Origin: Bradyrhizobium sp. AZCC 1721
Lineage (GTDB): Bacteria; Pseudomonadota; Alphaproteobacteria; Rhizobiales; Xanthobacteraceae
DNA: 64,000 nt
Direction of reading: 5' to 3'
Assembly (NCBI RefSeq): GCF_036924715.1
Contig: NZ_JAZHSB010000001.1
Coordinates: 2,843,001-2,907,000 of the forward strand
In this document: positions 27,122 to 37,686 of the stretch, in pieces
Numbering within the stretch: the stretch's first letter is position 1
How the letters are laid out: each line of letters opens with the position of its first letter
Program-made: the position numbers and the translations under genes
Notes under the pieces: generated by a model
What the model was told of the DNA's origin: nothing
The model's input: the letters and a program-made list of their open reading frames with translations, nothing else
Databases searched by the model: none

Positions 27122-27494
27122 AGAATCCTCCCTTCGGTTGGGCGAAACAATCGATCTCTGACGCGGCGTACCGCCTCGAACATCGAACTATTCTACGGAT
27201 TCCCCAACTGCTGGCCGTGCGGCAGGTCGAGATCAGTCCGCAGTATTGCCGGGGGCAGGGCGCACATTAAGCGGCCAATAAGCCTCCGCGCCAACTAGGA
27301 TGATGAACGTCACCGCTGACGATCGGTTTCTGGTGGCTCCGAAACGCTCCAGTCTGATATCCGGGCGACGAGAGCGGTGTTGCTGCGCGCAGGCCCACTT
27401 AACGCGACCAGCCACGTTGCTACTAACGCGGCTTGCTCGTCCCCGGGGGATATTCTCAATCGCTTCCAGGATTTAAGCTCTCGGCGGAGACGGA
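27122..27494. other. Intergenic region without recognised gene
   Basis: About 370 bp between two minus-strand genes. It must hold the promoter of the small secreted protein and the end of the LbtU-like transcript. No repeat or RNA gene is visible. Confidence 0.35.
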
Positions 27495-29342
27495 TCAAAA
27501 ATTGAGCTGGATCAGTCCGAATGCACCATGCGCGACCTTTCCCGTCCCGCCGGCGCTCACCGGATAGTCCCAATTTGCTGAATATTCCACGGCCACCTTC
27601 AGGCCGTCCATCACCCACTCGCCTCCGGTCAGGAAAAGCCGGTGCTGCGGCACGAATCCGATCCGGGTTGGCACGCCGCTTTGCAGGATGGACGCACCCG
27701 CCATGTCTTTGCTGCCGGAATATCCCACCGAGATGTAATTACCCTGCGCGCCGATCTCCTGTACCCACGGGTTCCAGTCAAATTGGTAGGCAATCGAGGC
27801 CTGCCAGGTCATCGGCATCATGCTCCTCGCAATGCCGAGCCCATCGATAAACCTGGCGTCCTGAATTGCGGCATTCACCTCGCCCACGAACGCGAACGGG
27901 CCGAAGCTGCTTTTAAGGCTCGCGGCTATTCCGGGAATCTGTCCGATCTGGCTCAGGAATGGGAGGTAGGAGGAATGCAGAAATCTGCTTTCGAAAACGG
28001 AGGAGCTATAGTCGACATGGAAGTCAAGGGTCCATGGACAAACCAGCGAGTCCTTCAACTGGTCATAGGGCACGCCGCAATGGCCCCTTGTCCGGAAACC
28101 GAGACTGGCATTGTAATCGTCGATTTTCGTCCGGCCGGGGATGATGCTGTCGCTGCCTTTGTAAGTCACGACTGAGCCGTAGAAGGGCGCCGGGTCGAAG
28201 GGGAATGTGACTGGCGTCGGCCGGAACGGCCGCTCAGGCAGCGGGGTGTAGCCGAGCCAGCGCATCAGTTGGCTCACAGCCGGTGCGACGACCAACGGAC
28301 TAACGCGTGGAACAACCACAGGCGCCGGCGGTGGCTGCCGCGGCGGGGTTGGCCAGGCGAATTCCAGGCCTCCTGCGGTCTGACGGTTTTCGAACACCTC
28401 GGTTGTCAGCGGAGTGCCGATCGAAAGCGTATCCAGGCGTGCCACGCCCGTGGACGTACCGAAATGCAAAACCTCCACGCCGAAGCGGGCCGCGATCGGG
28501 AATTGCATCAGATCGCCGACGGAAACGTGAGTCCGATCAAGCGTGAAGCGATCCACGCCTATGCCGGGGAGGTTGGTCGGCACCACCGGTTGATTCCCGG
28601 TCGGGAATATTGCGCCCGTGCCATTGTCGAAGTGCAGAACCAGCGCACCGGTCAACCAGTCGCTGAGCTTGATATCGAAATCGAGTTCCGCCGTACCCAG
28701 CGACAGGTTTTCCTGGGTAGGGCCGGTGAATGAGCCGGTCCGCGAGGCCAGACCTTCAACTACGCCGCTCAGCGAGAGGAAGCTATTAATTTTCGGTCCG
28801 GTCTTCGAGAGCGAGTCCCGGATGATCTGGCGCGTTGCGTTCTCATTCGCCGCCCAGCCGATTTCCAGATCTCTTATACGCTCGTTAAGCGGCCGCTTCG
28901 CTGCGGCGTCCGACAAATCTGGCGCGGGCAATGCGGGCGGATCGACAGGCGGTGATTGAACCGTGGGTGCGGGCTTCGCCGCCGTTACGGCAGGTGCCGG
29001 ACGTTGATGCTCCGCAGCGGGCTTGGTCCGCCGCGCCGGCGATGTCCCCTCCAGGGCGCTGAGACGTTCGGAAAGTTTGCGGTTCTCCGCCTTTAGCTCT
29101 CCGAGCATACGCCGGAGAGCTGCGATGTCCTCGTTCTCCGCGGCGGCGGCATGGGAAGGGACGAGCAGGGCGAGGCTGAACAATGCGGGCGCGGCACGAA
29201 ACACAAATGGGTACACGGAGCAGACGCGGTAACAGCCGCGCGTGGTTGACTTTACGGTTCTTGTTTCTGCAGCCTGCCAACGTCGCCCGGATCCGGCGAC
29301 GCGCCTATCTCGCTTACCCCAGATCATGCGCGGCCCCATCAC
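27495..29342 (-). CDS. Outer-membrane porin-like protein, LbtU-type siderophore porin family
   Basis: A frame of up to 615 residues. After a hydrophobic leader (FRAAPALFSLALLVPSHAAAA) comes a coiled coil (IAALRRMLGELKAENRKLSERL), a proline/alanine-rich linker, then a long beta-barrel with alternating strands ending in the outer-membrane C-terminal aromatic (LIQLNF). Coiled coil plus barrel without a TonB plug fits the LbtU family, whose Legionella member takes up legiobactin without TonB. The start is uncertain: ATG 29342 gives a 40-residue basic extension, while GTG 29216 puts the signal at the front. It is divergent from the RND block. Confidence 0.65.
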   Translation of the reverse strand: MMGPRMIWGKRDRRVAGSGRRWQAAETRTVKSTTRGCYRVCSVYPFVFRAAPALFSLALLVPSHAAAAENEDIAALRRMLGELKAENRKLSERLSALEGTSPARRTKPAAEHQRPAPAVTAAKPAPTVQSPPVDPPALPAPDLSDAAAKRPLNERIRDLEIGWAANENATRQIIRDSLSKTGPKINSFLSLSGVVEGLASRTGSFTGPTQENLSLGTAELDFDIKLSDWLTGALVLHFDNGTGAIFPTGNQPVVPTNLPGIGVDRFTLDRTHVSVGDLMQFPIAARFGVEVLHFGTSTGVARLDTLSIGTPLTTEVFENRQTAGGLEFAWPTPPRQPPPAPVVVPRVSPLVVAPAVSQLMRWLGYTPLPERPFRPTPVTFPFDPAPFYGSVVTYKGSDSIIPGRTKIDDYNASLGFRTRGHCGVPYDQLKDSLVCPWTLDFHVDYSSSVFESRFLHSSYLPFLSQIGQIPGIAASLKSSFGPFAFVGEVNAAIQDARFIDGLGIARSMMPMTWQASIAYQFDWNPWVQEIGAQGNYISVGYSGSKDMAGASILQSGVPTRIGFVPQHRLFLTGGEWVMDGLKVAVEYSANWDYPVSAGGTGKVAHGAFGLIQLNF

Positions 29343-30053
29343 TACCGCAGTTCGACGTCACTCACGTGGTCGAACAAACTCGTTCATAACAATTCCGCTC
29401 TGGCAATCAGACTGTCTCACAATCAGACTCTCTCTCAGCCAGCGCTTCATCCCTCAGGCCGACTGCAGACAAGAGCCCGCTCAAGAACGCGGAGCATTAA
29501 TTGTCGGAGCCCCCAGCAATGTTGGGATAAGAGTGACGCGGATGACGAATTACGCAAGTGCCACGAAGTGATACATCTAAAGTGATGTATCCTACAGTGC
29601 AGAAGAAGCCGCGAACAGCCTCGTCGGCTGTCAGCCAACTTCAAGTGGCGGTAGGGTTTTTGCCACCTAAGCTCGCAAAGTGCGTAAACACGCGTGACCC
29701 AATTTGGGACCTGTCTTGTAATCCAAATGGGTGGATTGTCCCGACAAGAACATCAACTTAAGATTATCAGCAGATTATCAGCGTCTTAATCTGGTTCTCA
29801 GTCTGCTTTTTTGGAAAGGCAGTATTGGGGTTTTGATTACGGCGAAGCCTCACTAGGGCGTTAGCACGACCGAAATAATGCCGGCGCATGGCCGATAAAA
29901 ATTCGGACTCGTGGGAATAGTGGGGAACAATTGTGTCGCCTCTACGAGCGACACAGCGATCAGAAAATCCCGCATTCAACGGGCCCTCTCAAAAGGAGTT
30001 TCGATTTCAACTAGAGGTGAAATGCAACCAGGGGTCAAAAGAGGGGCGTCGAA
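29343..30053. other. Intergenic region between the LbtU-like gene and the RND block
   Basis: About 710 bp, AT-richer than its neighbours, with no convincing gene (a minus-strand frame at 29767-29979 lacks a ribosome site and family features). It contains an inverted repeat (29570-29591) and short direct repeats near 29395-29425 (CAATCAGACT twice) and 29762-29780 (GATTATCAGCA). It probably carries the promoters of both divergent units. Confidence 0.45.
29570..29591. repeat. Inverted repeat, possible operator of the RND block
   Basis: GATACATC-TAAAGT-GATGTATC has perfect 8-base arms. It is also a partial direct repeat (AAGTGATRYATC occurring twice). It lies about 465 bp before the first RND permease in a promoter-bearing gap. 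The symmetry suits a dimeric regulator; no regulator gene is adjacent. Confidence 0.4.
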
Positions 30054-33000
30054 ATGTTGGCGTGGCTCATTTCCTCTAGCGTGCGTTTGCGCACTCTCAT
30101 TGTAGTTGCCGCCTCGGGCCTGCTTATCCTCGGCGCCGTCGACGTCAGGAACAAGCCGCTCGAAGTCATCCCCGAGCTGGCGTTGCCCTCACTCACCGTG
30201 AAGACCGAGTCGCTTGGCCTTTCCAGCGCCGAAGTCGAATCGTTGATTACCGTGCCGCTGGAGGCGGACCTCCTGAACGGTGTGCCGTGGCTTCAGGTCA
30301 TCCAGTCGGAATCGATGGCGGGACTTTCGACGATCGAGATGATCTTTGCTCCCGGCACCGATCTGATGAAGGCGCGCCAGATGGTGCAGGAGCGGCTGAC
30401 GCAGGCGCATGCGCTGCCGAATGTCTCCAGTCCCCCGACTATGCTTCAGCCAGTTTCCTCTGCCAGCCGAGTGATGAATATCGGCCTGAGCTCGAAATCC
30501 GTCTCGCTGATCGACATGTCCATTCAGGCGCGCTGGAACATCGCGCCGCGCCTCGCCGGAGTCCCGGGTGTGGCAAATGTATCAATATGGGGTCAGCGCG
30601 ACCGGCAGGTGCAGGTGCTTGTCGATGCCCGGAACCTGAACAAGAGGGGCGTCAAGCTCGATCAGGTGATCAAGACAACCGGTGAGGCGGTGTGGTCCTC
30701 GCCGCTCACCTACCTGAGCTCATCCACGCCCGGCACCGGTGGCTTCATCGAAACGCCGAACCAGCGGCTCAGCATCCGTCACCAACTGCCGATCTCCACC
30801 GTGGGCACCTTCGCCAAGGTGCCGCTGAGCGGTACGACCGTGAGTGTCGGCGACGTCGCCTATCTCGCGGAGGGTCATCAGGCGCTGATCGGAGACGCCA
30901 TCGTCGGCGAAGACCCCGGCCTGATGGTGGCTATCGAGAAGTTTCCCGGCTTCAACACAGTGGACGTGACGCGCGGCATTGAACGAGCGCTCAACGAACT
31001 GAAACCCGGGCTGCCCGGTATCGAGATCAATACGACCATCTACCATCCCGCGAGCTTCATCGAACGTGCGACCAGCAATCTGGGCAAGGCCATGCTCATT
31101 TCGATCATCCTGGCCACCGTCGTGCTTGGCCTTCTGATCGGTAGCTGGAGGGCCGCGGTTATCGCCCTCGTCGCGATCTCATTGTCGTTCGTCTGCGCTG
31201 AACTGCTGTTAAAGGCCGCGGGAATCCCGCTTAGTATGATAGTCGTCGGCGGCCTGCTGATGGCGTCCGGGGTAATCGTGCATGACAGTATTTTCGACGT
31301 CGAAAATGTGCTGCACCGCCTACGTGCGCAGCAACGCGATGGTCGGTCCGGCTTCATGGTCGTCGTCCGCGCGATGCTGGAAACGCGTCGGCCGATGCTG
31401 TACGCGTCGCTGATCGTTGTAGTCGCAGTGCTACCCGTTCTGTTCATGTACAGCCGGTCCGCCGCGTTCTTCGCGCCGATGGCCTGGGCCTATATCGCCG
31501 CCGTGTCCATCTCGATGCTAGTGGCGTTGATCGTGACCCCCGCGCTGGCTGCGGTGCTGCTTGCCAATGCGCCACTGACCCCGACGGGCGGATGGGTCAT
31601 CGATAGGCTGGCCAAGCCTTTCGATCGGATCGTCGGCCGCGTCATCCGCGCGCCGTTTGCCTGCATCGGCGCCTGCGTCGTGGCGGCGATCGCGAGCTTC
31701 GCGCTCTGGAGCCCGCTCGAACGCAACATGGTGCCCAGCTTCAGAGAGACGGATCTGGTGATCGAATGGCAGGGGCCGCCCGGCACCTCGTTGCAGGCAA
31801 TGACCCGATCGACCGAGAACCTGATCCGCGATCTGCGGCAGATCCCGGGAGTGCAGAACGCTTTCGCCAATCTCGGACGGGCCGTGCTTTGCAACTGCGA
31901 ACGCGCGGCGGACGTCAATACGGGACAAGTATGGGTCAACATCGATCCGAAGGCCGATCGCGAAACGACGGTGGATGCCGTCGAAGCTGCCATCACCACC
32001 TATCCCGGGATGCGCGGCAAACTTGGGACATACCTGTCAACGAAGCTGCGCGAGGCGCTCACCGGTGACCCGGATAGCCTCACTGTCCGCGTCTATGGCA
32101 ACAGCCTTGAGATCATTCGCGCCAAGGCGGAGGAGATCCGCGCATCGATGGCGAAGATCCCCGGCATAGAAAATCCGCGGGTCGAGTTACAGGTCGAAGA
32201 ACCCTCGATCGAAGTAAAGGTGGATGTTGATCGCGCGGCTGGTTACGGCCTGAAGCCTGGCGACGTCCGCAGGGCGACCTCCGCGCTGGTCGGCGGCATC
32301 ACCGTCGGTGCGCTTTTCGAGGACCAGAAGGTTTTCGACGTGGTTGTCTGGGGGCGACCGGAGTTGCGCGACAACATCGATGACGTGCGGAATCTGATGA
32401 TCAACAGCGAGAGCGGGTCGCAGGTTCGCCTGGCCGAGGTCGCAGACGTCCACATCGCGCCGGCCACCAGCATCATCCAGCGACAGGGGTCTTCGCGCCG
32501 CATCGATGTTTCCGCGAAGGTGGACGAGCGGGCGCTCGGTGATGTGGCGGATGATGTCGCCAGGAATGTCAAGCAGATCGCATTCCCGTTCGAGCACCGT
32601 GCCGAGGTGCTCGGCGAATACAAGGAGCAGCGAGCTTCTCTGCGATCGATATACAGCTACATGGCGGCGGCAGCGGTGTTGATGTTCCTGCTGACCCAGG
32701 CGGTGCTCCGCAGTTGGACACTCAGCGCCCTGTCGCTGCTGGGCGTACCGGTTGCTGCACTCGGTGGCCTCGCTGCGGCCGCAATCGATGACGGTGACTT
32801 CTCGCTTGGCTCTCTGTTGGGTCTGGCAGCGGTGCTCGCACTGATGGTGCGGCAGGGTGTCGGTCTGGTCGCCCATTTCCAGCACCTGCAATTGAACGAG
32901 GGTGAGCTGTTCGGCGAAACGCTGGTGCGTCGCGGCGTGCTGGAACAGTTCCCGAGCATCATCGCGTCGTCGGCGACAACGTCCGCTCTGGTGCTTCCGT

Positions 33001-33179
33001 TCGCGATCATGGGTGATGTCGCCGGACTAGAGATCGCACATCCGCTCGCGCTCGCGGTCGTGGGCGGCGTCGTTACCATGACGCTCGGAACGTTGCTCGT
33101 GCTGCCGGCGCTTTACCTCCGGTTCGGCAATGGCTGGACGGCCGACCGGCTCGATCTTGAAATGGAGAACGCGTCATGA
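30054..33179 (+). CDS. RND-family efflux permease, variant proton relay
   Basis: A 1041-residue inner-membrane RND transporter with the family plan: a first helix, a large periplasmic domain (starting near VIPELALPSLTVKTESLGLS), helices 2-6, the second periplasmic domain and helices 8-12. The helix-4 motif that carries the proton-relay acids reads VHDSIFDVEN, with His410-Asp411 where relatives have Asp-Asp. The twin permease RND2 keeps Asp414-Asp415. It resembles the CusA/CzcA heavy-metal or HAE-type branch, but substrate is unknown. ATG 30054 has GAGGGG about 8 bases upstream. It heads a plus-strand gene run ending with the MacB-like gene. Confidence 0.85.
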   Translation: MLAWLISSSVRLRTLIVVAASGLLILGAVDVRNKPLEVIPELALPSLTVKTESLGLSSAEVESLITVPLEADLLNGVPWLQVIQSESMAGLSTIEMIFAPGTDLMKARQMVQERLTQAHALPNVSSPPTMLQPVSSASRVMNIGLSSKSVSLIDMSIQARWNIAPRLAGVPGVANVSIWGQRDRQVQVLVDARNLNKRGVKLDQVIKTTGEAVWSSPLTYLSSSTPGTGGFIETPNQRLSIRHQLPISTVGTFAKVPLSGTTVSVGDVAYLAEGHQALIGDAIVGEDPGLMVAIEKFPGFNTVDVTRGIERALNELKPGLPGIEINTTIYHPASFIERATSNLGKAMLISIILATVVLGLLIGSWRAAVIALVAISLSFVCAELLLKAAGIPLSMIVVGGLLMASGVIVHDSIFDVENVLHRLRAQQRDGRSGFMVVVRAMLETRRPMLYASLIVVVAVLPVLFMYSRSAAFFAPMAWAYIAAVSISMLVALIVTPALAAVLLANAPLTPTGGWVIDRLAKPFDRIVGRVIRAPFACIGACVVAAIASFALWSPLERNMVPSFRETDLVIEWQGPPGTSLQAMTRSTENLIRDLRQIPGVQNAFANLGRAVLCNCERAADVNTGQVWVNIDPKADRETTVDAVEAAITTYPGMRGKLGTYLSTKLREALTGDPDSLTVRVYGNSLEIIRAKAEEIRASMAKIPGIENPRVELQVEEPSIEVKVDVDRAAGYGLKPGDVRRATSALVGGITVGALFEDQKVFDVVVWGRPELRDNIDDVRNLMINSESGSQVRLAEVADVHIAPATSIIQRQGSSRRIDVSAKVDERALGDVADDVARNVKQIAFPFEHRAEVLGEYKEQRASLRSIYSYMAAAAVLMFLLTQAVLRSWTLSALSLLGVPVAALGGLAAAAIDDGDFSLGSLLGLAAVLALMVRQGVGLVAHFQHLQLNEGELFGETLVRRGVLEQFPSIIASSATTSALVLPFAIMGDVAGLEIAHPLALAVVGGVVTMTLGTLLVLPALYLRFGNGWTADRLDLEMENAS

Positions 33180-33226
33180 CTGCCGCTTGTGCCGCTTCGA
33201 AGGCGGTCAAAAGGGAGAAACGTCCC

Positions 33227-33661
33227 ATGGTCCGCTTCAACGCATTGATGGTCGCGGCGTCCGCCGCGTGCCTTGCAGCGTCCTGTCTCTCAGCACTGGC
33301 CGCAGAGTCGACGGTCAAAAAGAGCGCGCCAGCCCGAGTCGAGACCACGCTCGACGCAAGGATCAAGAAGGTAACGCTCACGCCGAAGGCGGCCGAGCGG
33401 CTCGGCATCCAGATCGACGAGGTGCGGGTGGATCCGTCGGGCCGACGGATCGTGCCATACGGATCTGTTCTCTACGACCTCACCGGAAAAACCTGGGTCT
33501 ATATCAGCGCCGATCCGTTGACCTTCTTCCGCGGAGCGGTGGAGATCGACACCATCAAGGGCGACAACGTTTACCTGAGTGACGGGCCACCTGCTGGCAC
33601 GAAGGTGCTTGCCGTTGGAGTGCCGCAAGTCTTCGGGAGCGAGGTGAAGGTAGGTCACTAG
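33227..33661 (+). CDS. Truncated RND periplasmic adaptor-like protein
   Basis: A 144-residue secreted protein (signal VRFNALMVAASAACLAASCL, ending SALAAE). The mature part matches only the C-terminal membrane-proximal region of RND adaptors (CzcB/CusB-like): RLGIQIDEVRV, GSVLYDLTGKTWVYISADPL, then GAVEIDTIKGDNVYLSDGPP and VGVPQVFGSEVKVGH. The hairpin, lipoyl and barrel domains of a full adaptor (about 350-400 residues) are absent. An ATG at 33176 overlaps the upstream stop (ATGA) and would add 17 polar residues; the signal peptide favours 33227. It stands between the two permeases. Confidence 0.75.
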   Translation: MVRFNALMVAASAACLAASCLSALAAESTVKKSAPARVETTLDARIKKVTLTPKAAERLGIQIDEVRVDPSGRRIVPYGSVLYDLTGKTWVYISADPLTFFRGAVEIDTIKGDNVYLSDGPPAGTKVLAVGVPQVFGSEVKVGH

Positions 33662-33720
33662 CTTCCGGCCGAAATCGTTTTCCATAACGGCTTCGGCCTG
33701 AGTGGAAGGATGCGTTTTCA

Positions 33721-36700
33721 ATGATGAGGCTGATTATCGGTTCTAGTCTGCGCTTTCGCTATCTCGTCCTCGCCCTTGGCGTGGTGCTGACCTGGTTTGG
33801 CCTCGCACGCCTGCGGGACGTGCCAGTGGATGTATTCCCGGAATTCGCGCCGCCGAGGGTCGAGATCCAGACCATCTGTCTTGGGCTTTCGTCCGCCGAA
33901 GTTGAACAACTCGTCACTGTGCCGCTGGAGAATGCGCTGAACGGTGTCCCGAACATCGAGGTGATGCGTTCGAAGTCGGTGGCGCAATTGTCGTCAATCC
34001 TCCTAATCTTCAAGTCCGGGGTCGACGAAATTCGCGCGCGGCAACTGGTCAGTGAGCGAATGGTGCTCGCGAGCAAGACGTTGCCGACGTGGGCCTCGCC
34101 GCCTTTCATGATGCCGCCACTCTCCTCGACCAGCCGGATCATGAAGATCGGCATTACGTCTCAGGACAAGTCCGTAATGGACCTGTCGATGCTGGCCTAT
34201 TGGACCATCCGGCAGCGGCTGCTTGGCGTTCCCGGCGTTGCGAATATCGCGATCTGGGGGGAGCAGCTGAAGATGCTTCAGGTCATGGTTGATCCGAAGC
34301 GGTTGGCTGCCGCCAACGTTACGCTTGACCGGGTTCAGGAAGCGGTTTCCGATGCGCTCGATGTAGGCCTGTTGCGCTATGCCCGCGGCGCACACATCGG
34401 TACCGGCGGCTTCGTCGAAACACCCAATCAGCGCTTTCAACTCCGCTTCGCCGCCGCCGGCGTTACACCCGAAACGCTCGCCAGGGTGCCGGTGACCGCA
34501 CAGGGCGGCAAGCCGCCACTATTGCTGAGCGATGTAGCCGATCTCGTCTATGCGCCGCAGGGCATGATCGGCGATGCCGTTATCAACGACGGTCCAGGCC
34601 TCATGCTCATCGTCGAAAAGTTCCCCTGGGGCAACACGCTCGCCGTCACCCGCGGGGTGGAAGAGGCGCTCGAGAGGATGAAGCCAGGTCTTCCGGGAAT
34701 TGAGATCGATACGACAATCTTTCGGCCGGCAACCTTCGTCGAGGATTCGATCAGCAACCTCTCATGGGCGCTGTTGCTGAGCTGCGTGCTGGTCGCGGGA
34801 ATCATACTCATCTTCCTTTACGAATGGCGCACCGCGATCGTCTGTATCGTCGCCATTCCGCTGTCGCTCCTCGCAGCTGGGCTGGTTCTGTCCATGTCCG
34901 GCGCTTCGGTCAACACAATGACCCTGGCCGGCTTCGTAATAGCATTGGGGATCGTCGTCGACGACGCGATCCTCGACGTTGAGAACATCATGCGCCGACT
35001 ACGTCTGGCGCGGCGGGGAGGCGATACGCGAAGCACGGCGCGCATCATTTTGGATGCTTCGCTCGAGGTGCGGGCGCCGATCGTCTCTGCAACCCTCATC
35101 GTGGTCGCCGCCGTAGTCCCTGTCCTGTTTATGGAAGGCCTTGCCGGATCCTTCTTCAAGCCGCTGATTGCTTCCTATGTGCTGGCGATTGCGGCCTCGC
35201 TCGTCCTGGCGATGACGGTAACGCCGGCGCTCTGCCTGATCCTGTTGCGTAACGCGCAACTCGAAGGGCGTGAATCACCTGTCGTCGTCTGGCTGCTGCG
35301 CCATTACGCGCCCCTGCTGGAACGTGTCACCCGGACACCACGCATGGCCTATATTGCTGTTGCAGTCGTGACGCTCTCGGGGATCGGTGTTTGGCCGCTC
35401 CTCGGCCACTCGCTGCTGCCTTCGTTCAAGGAGCGCGACTTCCTGATGCACTGGGTAACCACGCCCGACGCGTCACTTCCCGAGATGCTGCGTATCACGA
35501 CCCGCGCGAGCAGGGAGTTGCGCGCTATTCCGGGCGTGCGCAATTTCGGTGCGCATATTGGCCAGGCGTTTGCTGCCGATGAGGTCGTCGGCGTCAATTT
35601 CGGCGAGAACTGGATCAGCATCAGCAAGGAGGCCGACTACGACAAGACGTATGCCAAGATCGAGGAGATGGTGGAGGGCTATCCCGGCCTCTACCGCGAT
35701 GTGCAGACTTATCTGAAGGAGCGCATTCGCGAGGTCCTGACCGGCACCGGCGAGGCGATCGTCGTGCGCATCTTCGGCCCGGATCTCGACGTTCTGCGGG
35801 ACAAGGCAGAGGAGGTCCGCGCGGCACTCGCTGATGTTCCGGACCTCGTCAACCTGCACAAGGAGTTGATGGTCGAAGTGCCGCACATTCAGGTGACGGT
35901 GAAGTTGGACGAGGCGCAACGCTACGGTCTGAAGCCGGGCGATGTGCGGCGTGCCTCCGCGTCATTGATGTCTGGAACCGAGGTCGGCGACATCTTCATC
36001 GAAGGACGCACCTACGACGTGCAGGTGTGGACCGCGGAGGAATTCCGCCGAAGCGTGGACTCGGTTCGCGAGATGCTGATCGACACTCCGACCGGGCACC
36101 GCGTCCGGCTGGCGGAAGTGGCCGATGTCGATATTGGACCGACGCCAAATGTCATCAAGCGTGAGGCGAGTTCCCGCCGGATCGACGTGCAGGCGAATGT
36201 CCGGGGCCGCGATCTCGGCGCAGTCGCTAGCGACGTGCAGGCGCGTTTGCAGAAGTTGACGTTTCCACTCGGCTATTACGCGGTGCTGCAAGGCGAGTAT
36301 CAGGAACTGAGCGCCGCCCGCAACCGCCTCCAACTGTTGGCCTTGCTGGCGCTCGCCGTCATATTCGTGCTTCTGCGACAGTCCTTTGATAGCTGGCGCC
36401 TGGCAACGCTGAGTTTTCTGACCCTTCCTTCGGCGCTCGTAGGCGGTGTCCTGGCGGCGTGGCTCGCGGGCGGCGTGATTTCCCTTGGCTCGTTGATCGG
36501 TTTCCTGACGGTGCTTGGCATCGCCGCTCGCAACGGGATCATCATGATCAACCACTTCCAGCATCTGGAACGTCATGAGGGAGAGACGTTCGGCATGGGG
36601 CTCGTGCTTCGTGGCGCGAGCGAGCGGTTACGGCCGATCCTGATGACGACCGGAGCCGCTGGGCTGGCGATCGTGCCGCTGATCATTTTCGGCGACCTGC

Positions 36701-36876
36701 CGGGCCACGAGGTCGAATATCCGATGGCGGTAGTCATTCTGGGCGGCCTCGTGACATCGACGCTGCTCAACCTGTTTATCTTGCCTGCATTTTATCTCCG
36801 TTTCGGCCGCGGTGCTGGCCAGTCGACGGATCTTCTGACTGTACCGGCGCCGGCGCCAGTATCCGGGAGCGCGTGA
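33721..36876 (+). CDS. RND-family efflux permease (CusA/CzcA/HAE-like)
   Basis: A 1051-residue RND permease of the same layout as the gene at 30054, with which it shares many blocks ([37 protein letters not shown]). It keeps the relay pair Asp414-Asp415 in [12 protein letters not shown], the PAFYLRFG end of helix 12 and the [14 protein letters not shown] helix-10 motif. It pumps substrate from periplasm or membrane outward. The start is ATG 33721 or 33724. An adjacent OMF (TolC-like) gene is missing. A single base separates its stop from the next start. Confidence 0.9.
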   Translation: MMRLIIGSSLRFRYLVLALGVVLTWFGLARLRDVPVDVFPEFAPPRVEIQTICLGLSSAEVEQLVTVPLENALNGVPNIEVMRSKSVAQLSSILLIFKSGVDEIRARQLVSERMVLASKTLPTWASPPFMMPPLSSTSRIMKIGITSQDKSVMDLSMLAYWTIRQRLLGVPGVANIAIWGEQLKMLQVMVDPKRLAAANVTLDRVQEAVSDALDVGLLRYARGAHIGTGGFVETPNQRFQLRFAAAGVTPETLARVPVTAQGGKPPLLLSDVADLVYAPQGMIGDAVINDGPGLMLIVEKFPWGNTLAVTRGVEEALERMKPGLPGIEIDTTIFRPATFVEDSISNLSWALLLSCVLVAGIILIFLYEWRTAIVCIVAIPLSLLAAGLVLSMSGASVNTMTLAGFVIALGIVVDDAILDVENIMRRLRLARRGGDTRSTARIILDASLEVRAPIVSATLIVVAAVVPVLFMEGLAGSFFKPLIASYVLAIAASLVLAMTVTPALCLILLRNAQLEGRESPVVVWLLRHYAPLLERVTRTPRMAYIAVAVVTLSGIGVWPLLGHSLLPSFKERDFLMHWVTTPDASLPEMLRITTRASRELRAIPGVRNFGAHIGQAFAADEVVGVNFGENWISISKEADYDKTYAKIEEMVEGYPGLYRDVQTYLKERIREVLTGTGEAIVVRIFGPDLDVLRDKAEEVRAALADVPDLVNLHKELMVEVPHIQVTVKLDEAQRYGLKPGDVRRASASLMSGTEVGDIFIEGRTYDVQVWTAEEFRRSVDSVREMLIDTPTGHRVRLAEVADVDIGPTPNVIKREASSRRIDVQANVRGRDLGAVASDVQARLQKLTFPLGYYAVLQGEYQELSAARNRLQLLALLALAVIFVLLRQSFDSWRLATLSFLTLPSALVGGVLAAWLAGGVISLGSLIGFLTVLGIAARNGIIMINHFQHLERHEGETFGMGLVLRGASERLRPILMTTGAAGLAIVPLIIFGDLPGHEVEYPMAVVILGGLVTSTLLNLFILPAFYLRFGRGAGQSTDLLTVPAPAPVSGSA

Positions 36877-36877
36877 G

Positions 36878-37579
36878 ATGAGAGCCGTACGTCGTCGCAA
36901 TGGTTGGATTGTCGTCGCCGCTGCGACGTTATCTGCGCTTGCGTATCCGGTGACAGGAGCCGCGGCCGAGGATGGCCGCTTTGAAAAGCTCTCCGTCTAT
37001 CTCGAACGCAATATACAGGATCGCGATGCCGAGATCCGGTTCGAGGCAACCGGCGGGGACGATGGCCTGGCTGCGCTGAAGGTTTCGGCGCCCGGCGCGC
37101 GTACCGTGATCGAACTGAAAACGCCGGACTCGAAACTGGGAATCCGGAGCCTCACGCTCGAATCGCCGGAACCCGACGACGATAGAATCGTACGCGCCGA
37201 TTTTCCGGCGGGCGCGTATCGCTTTGAGGGAACGACGACCAAAGGGGAAAACCTGCGCGGCGAGGCGCTGTTGAGTCACGTGTTTCCGAAACCTGCGGCA
37301 TTCGAATATCCGCGGCCTGATCAGAGGGACGTGCCCGCCACCGCGCTGACCCTGCGCTGGTCTGTGCCGGAGGGCATCGAGGCCTGTGCCATCGTTATCG
37401 AGCAAACCGGCTCGGCCTACGAAGTCCGGGCACTGCTGCCCGGTTCGGCCAAATCCTTCACGGTACCGGAGGGGTTCTTGCGCGCCGGTAAGGTCTACAA
37501 ATTCGCAATCGGAACCGTCGCGAAGGACGGCAATCGGTCATTCATCGAAGCAGGCTTCACCACGGCGAGGGGGAGATGA
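36878..37579 (+). CDS. Secreted protein of unknown function, FN3-like C-terminal half
   Basis: A 233-residue exported protein (signal to about residue 30, GAAAED). The front half is a beta-rich domain (EIRFEATGGDDGLAALKVSAPG, cut short in this note). The back half (TALTLRWSVPEGIEACAIVI to KVYKFAIGTVAKDGN) resembles a fibronectin-type III fold. It starts one base after the RND2 stop and so belongs to this operon. No family is recognised; it may be a periplasmic partner of the transporter. Confidence 0.65.
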   Translation: MRAVRRRNGWIVVAAATLSALAYPVTGAAAEDGRFEKLSVYLERNIQDRDAEIRFEATGGDDGLAALKVSAPGARTVIELKTPDSKLGIRSLTLESPEPDDDRIVRADFPAGAYRFEGTTTKGENLRGEALLSHVFPKPAAFEYPRPDQRDVPATALTLRWSVPEGIEACAIVIEQTGSAYEVRALLPGSAKSFTVPEGFLRAGKVYKFAIGTVAKDGNRSFIEAGFTTARGR

Positions 37580-37686
37580 ACCCGCAAGAAATGTCAGATC
37601 AGCCCATCGGCTACACACGGCTGAACACTTCCGCAACCTAGGGCGACACGTGGCCGGACCGCCGCCCGCGACTGGAGGGCATTGAG

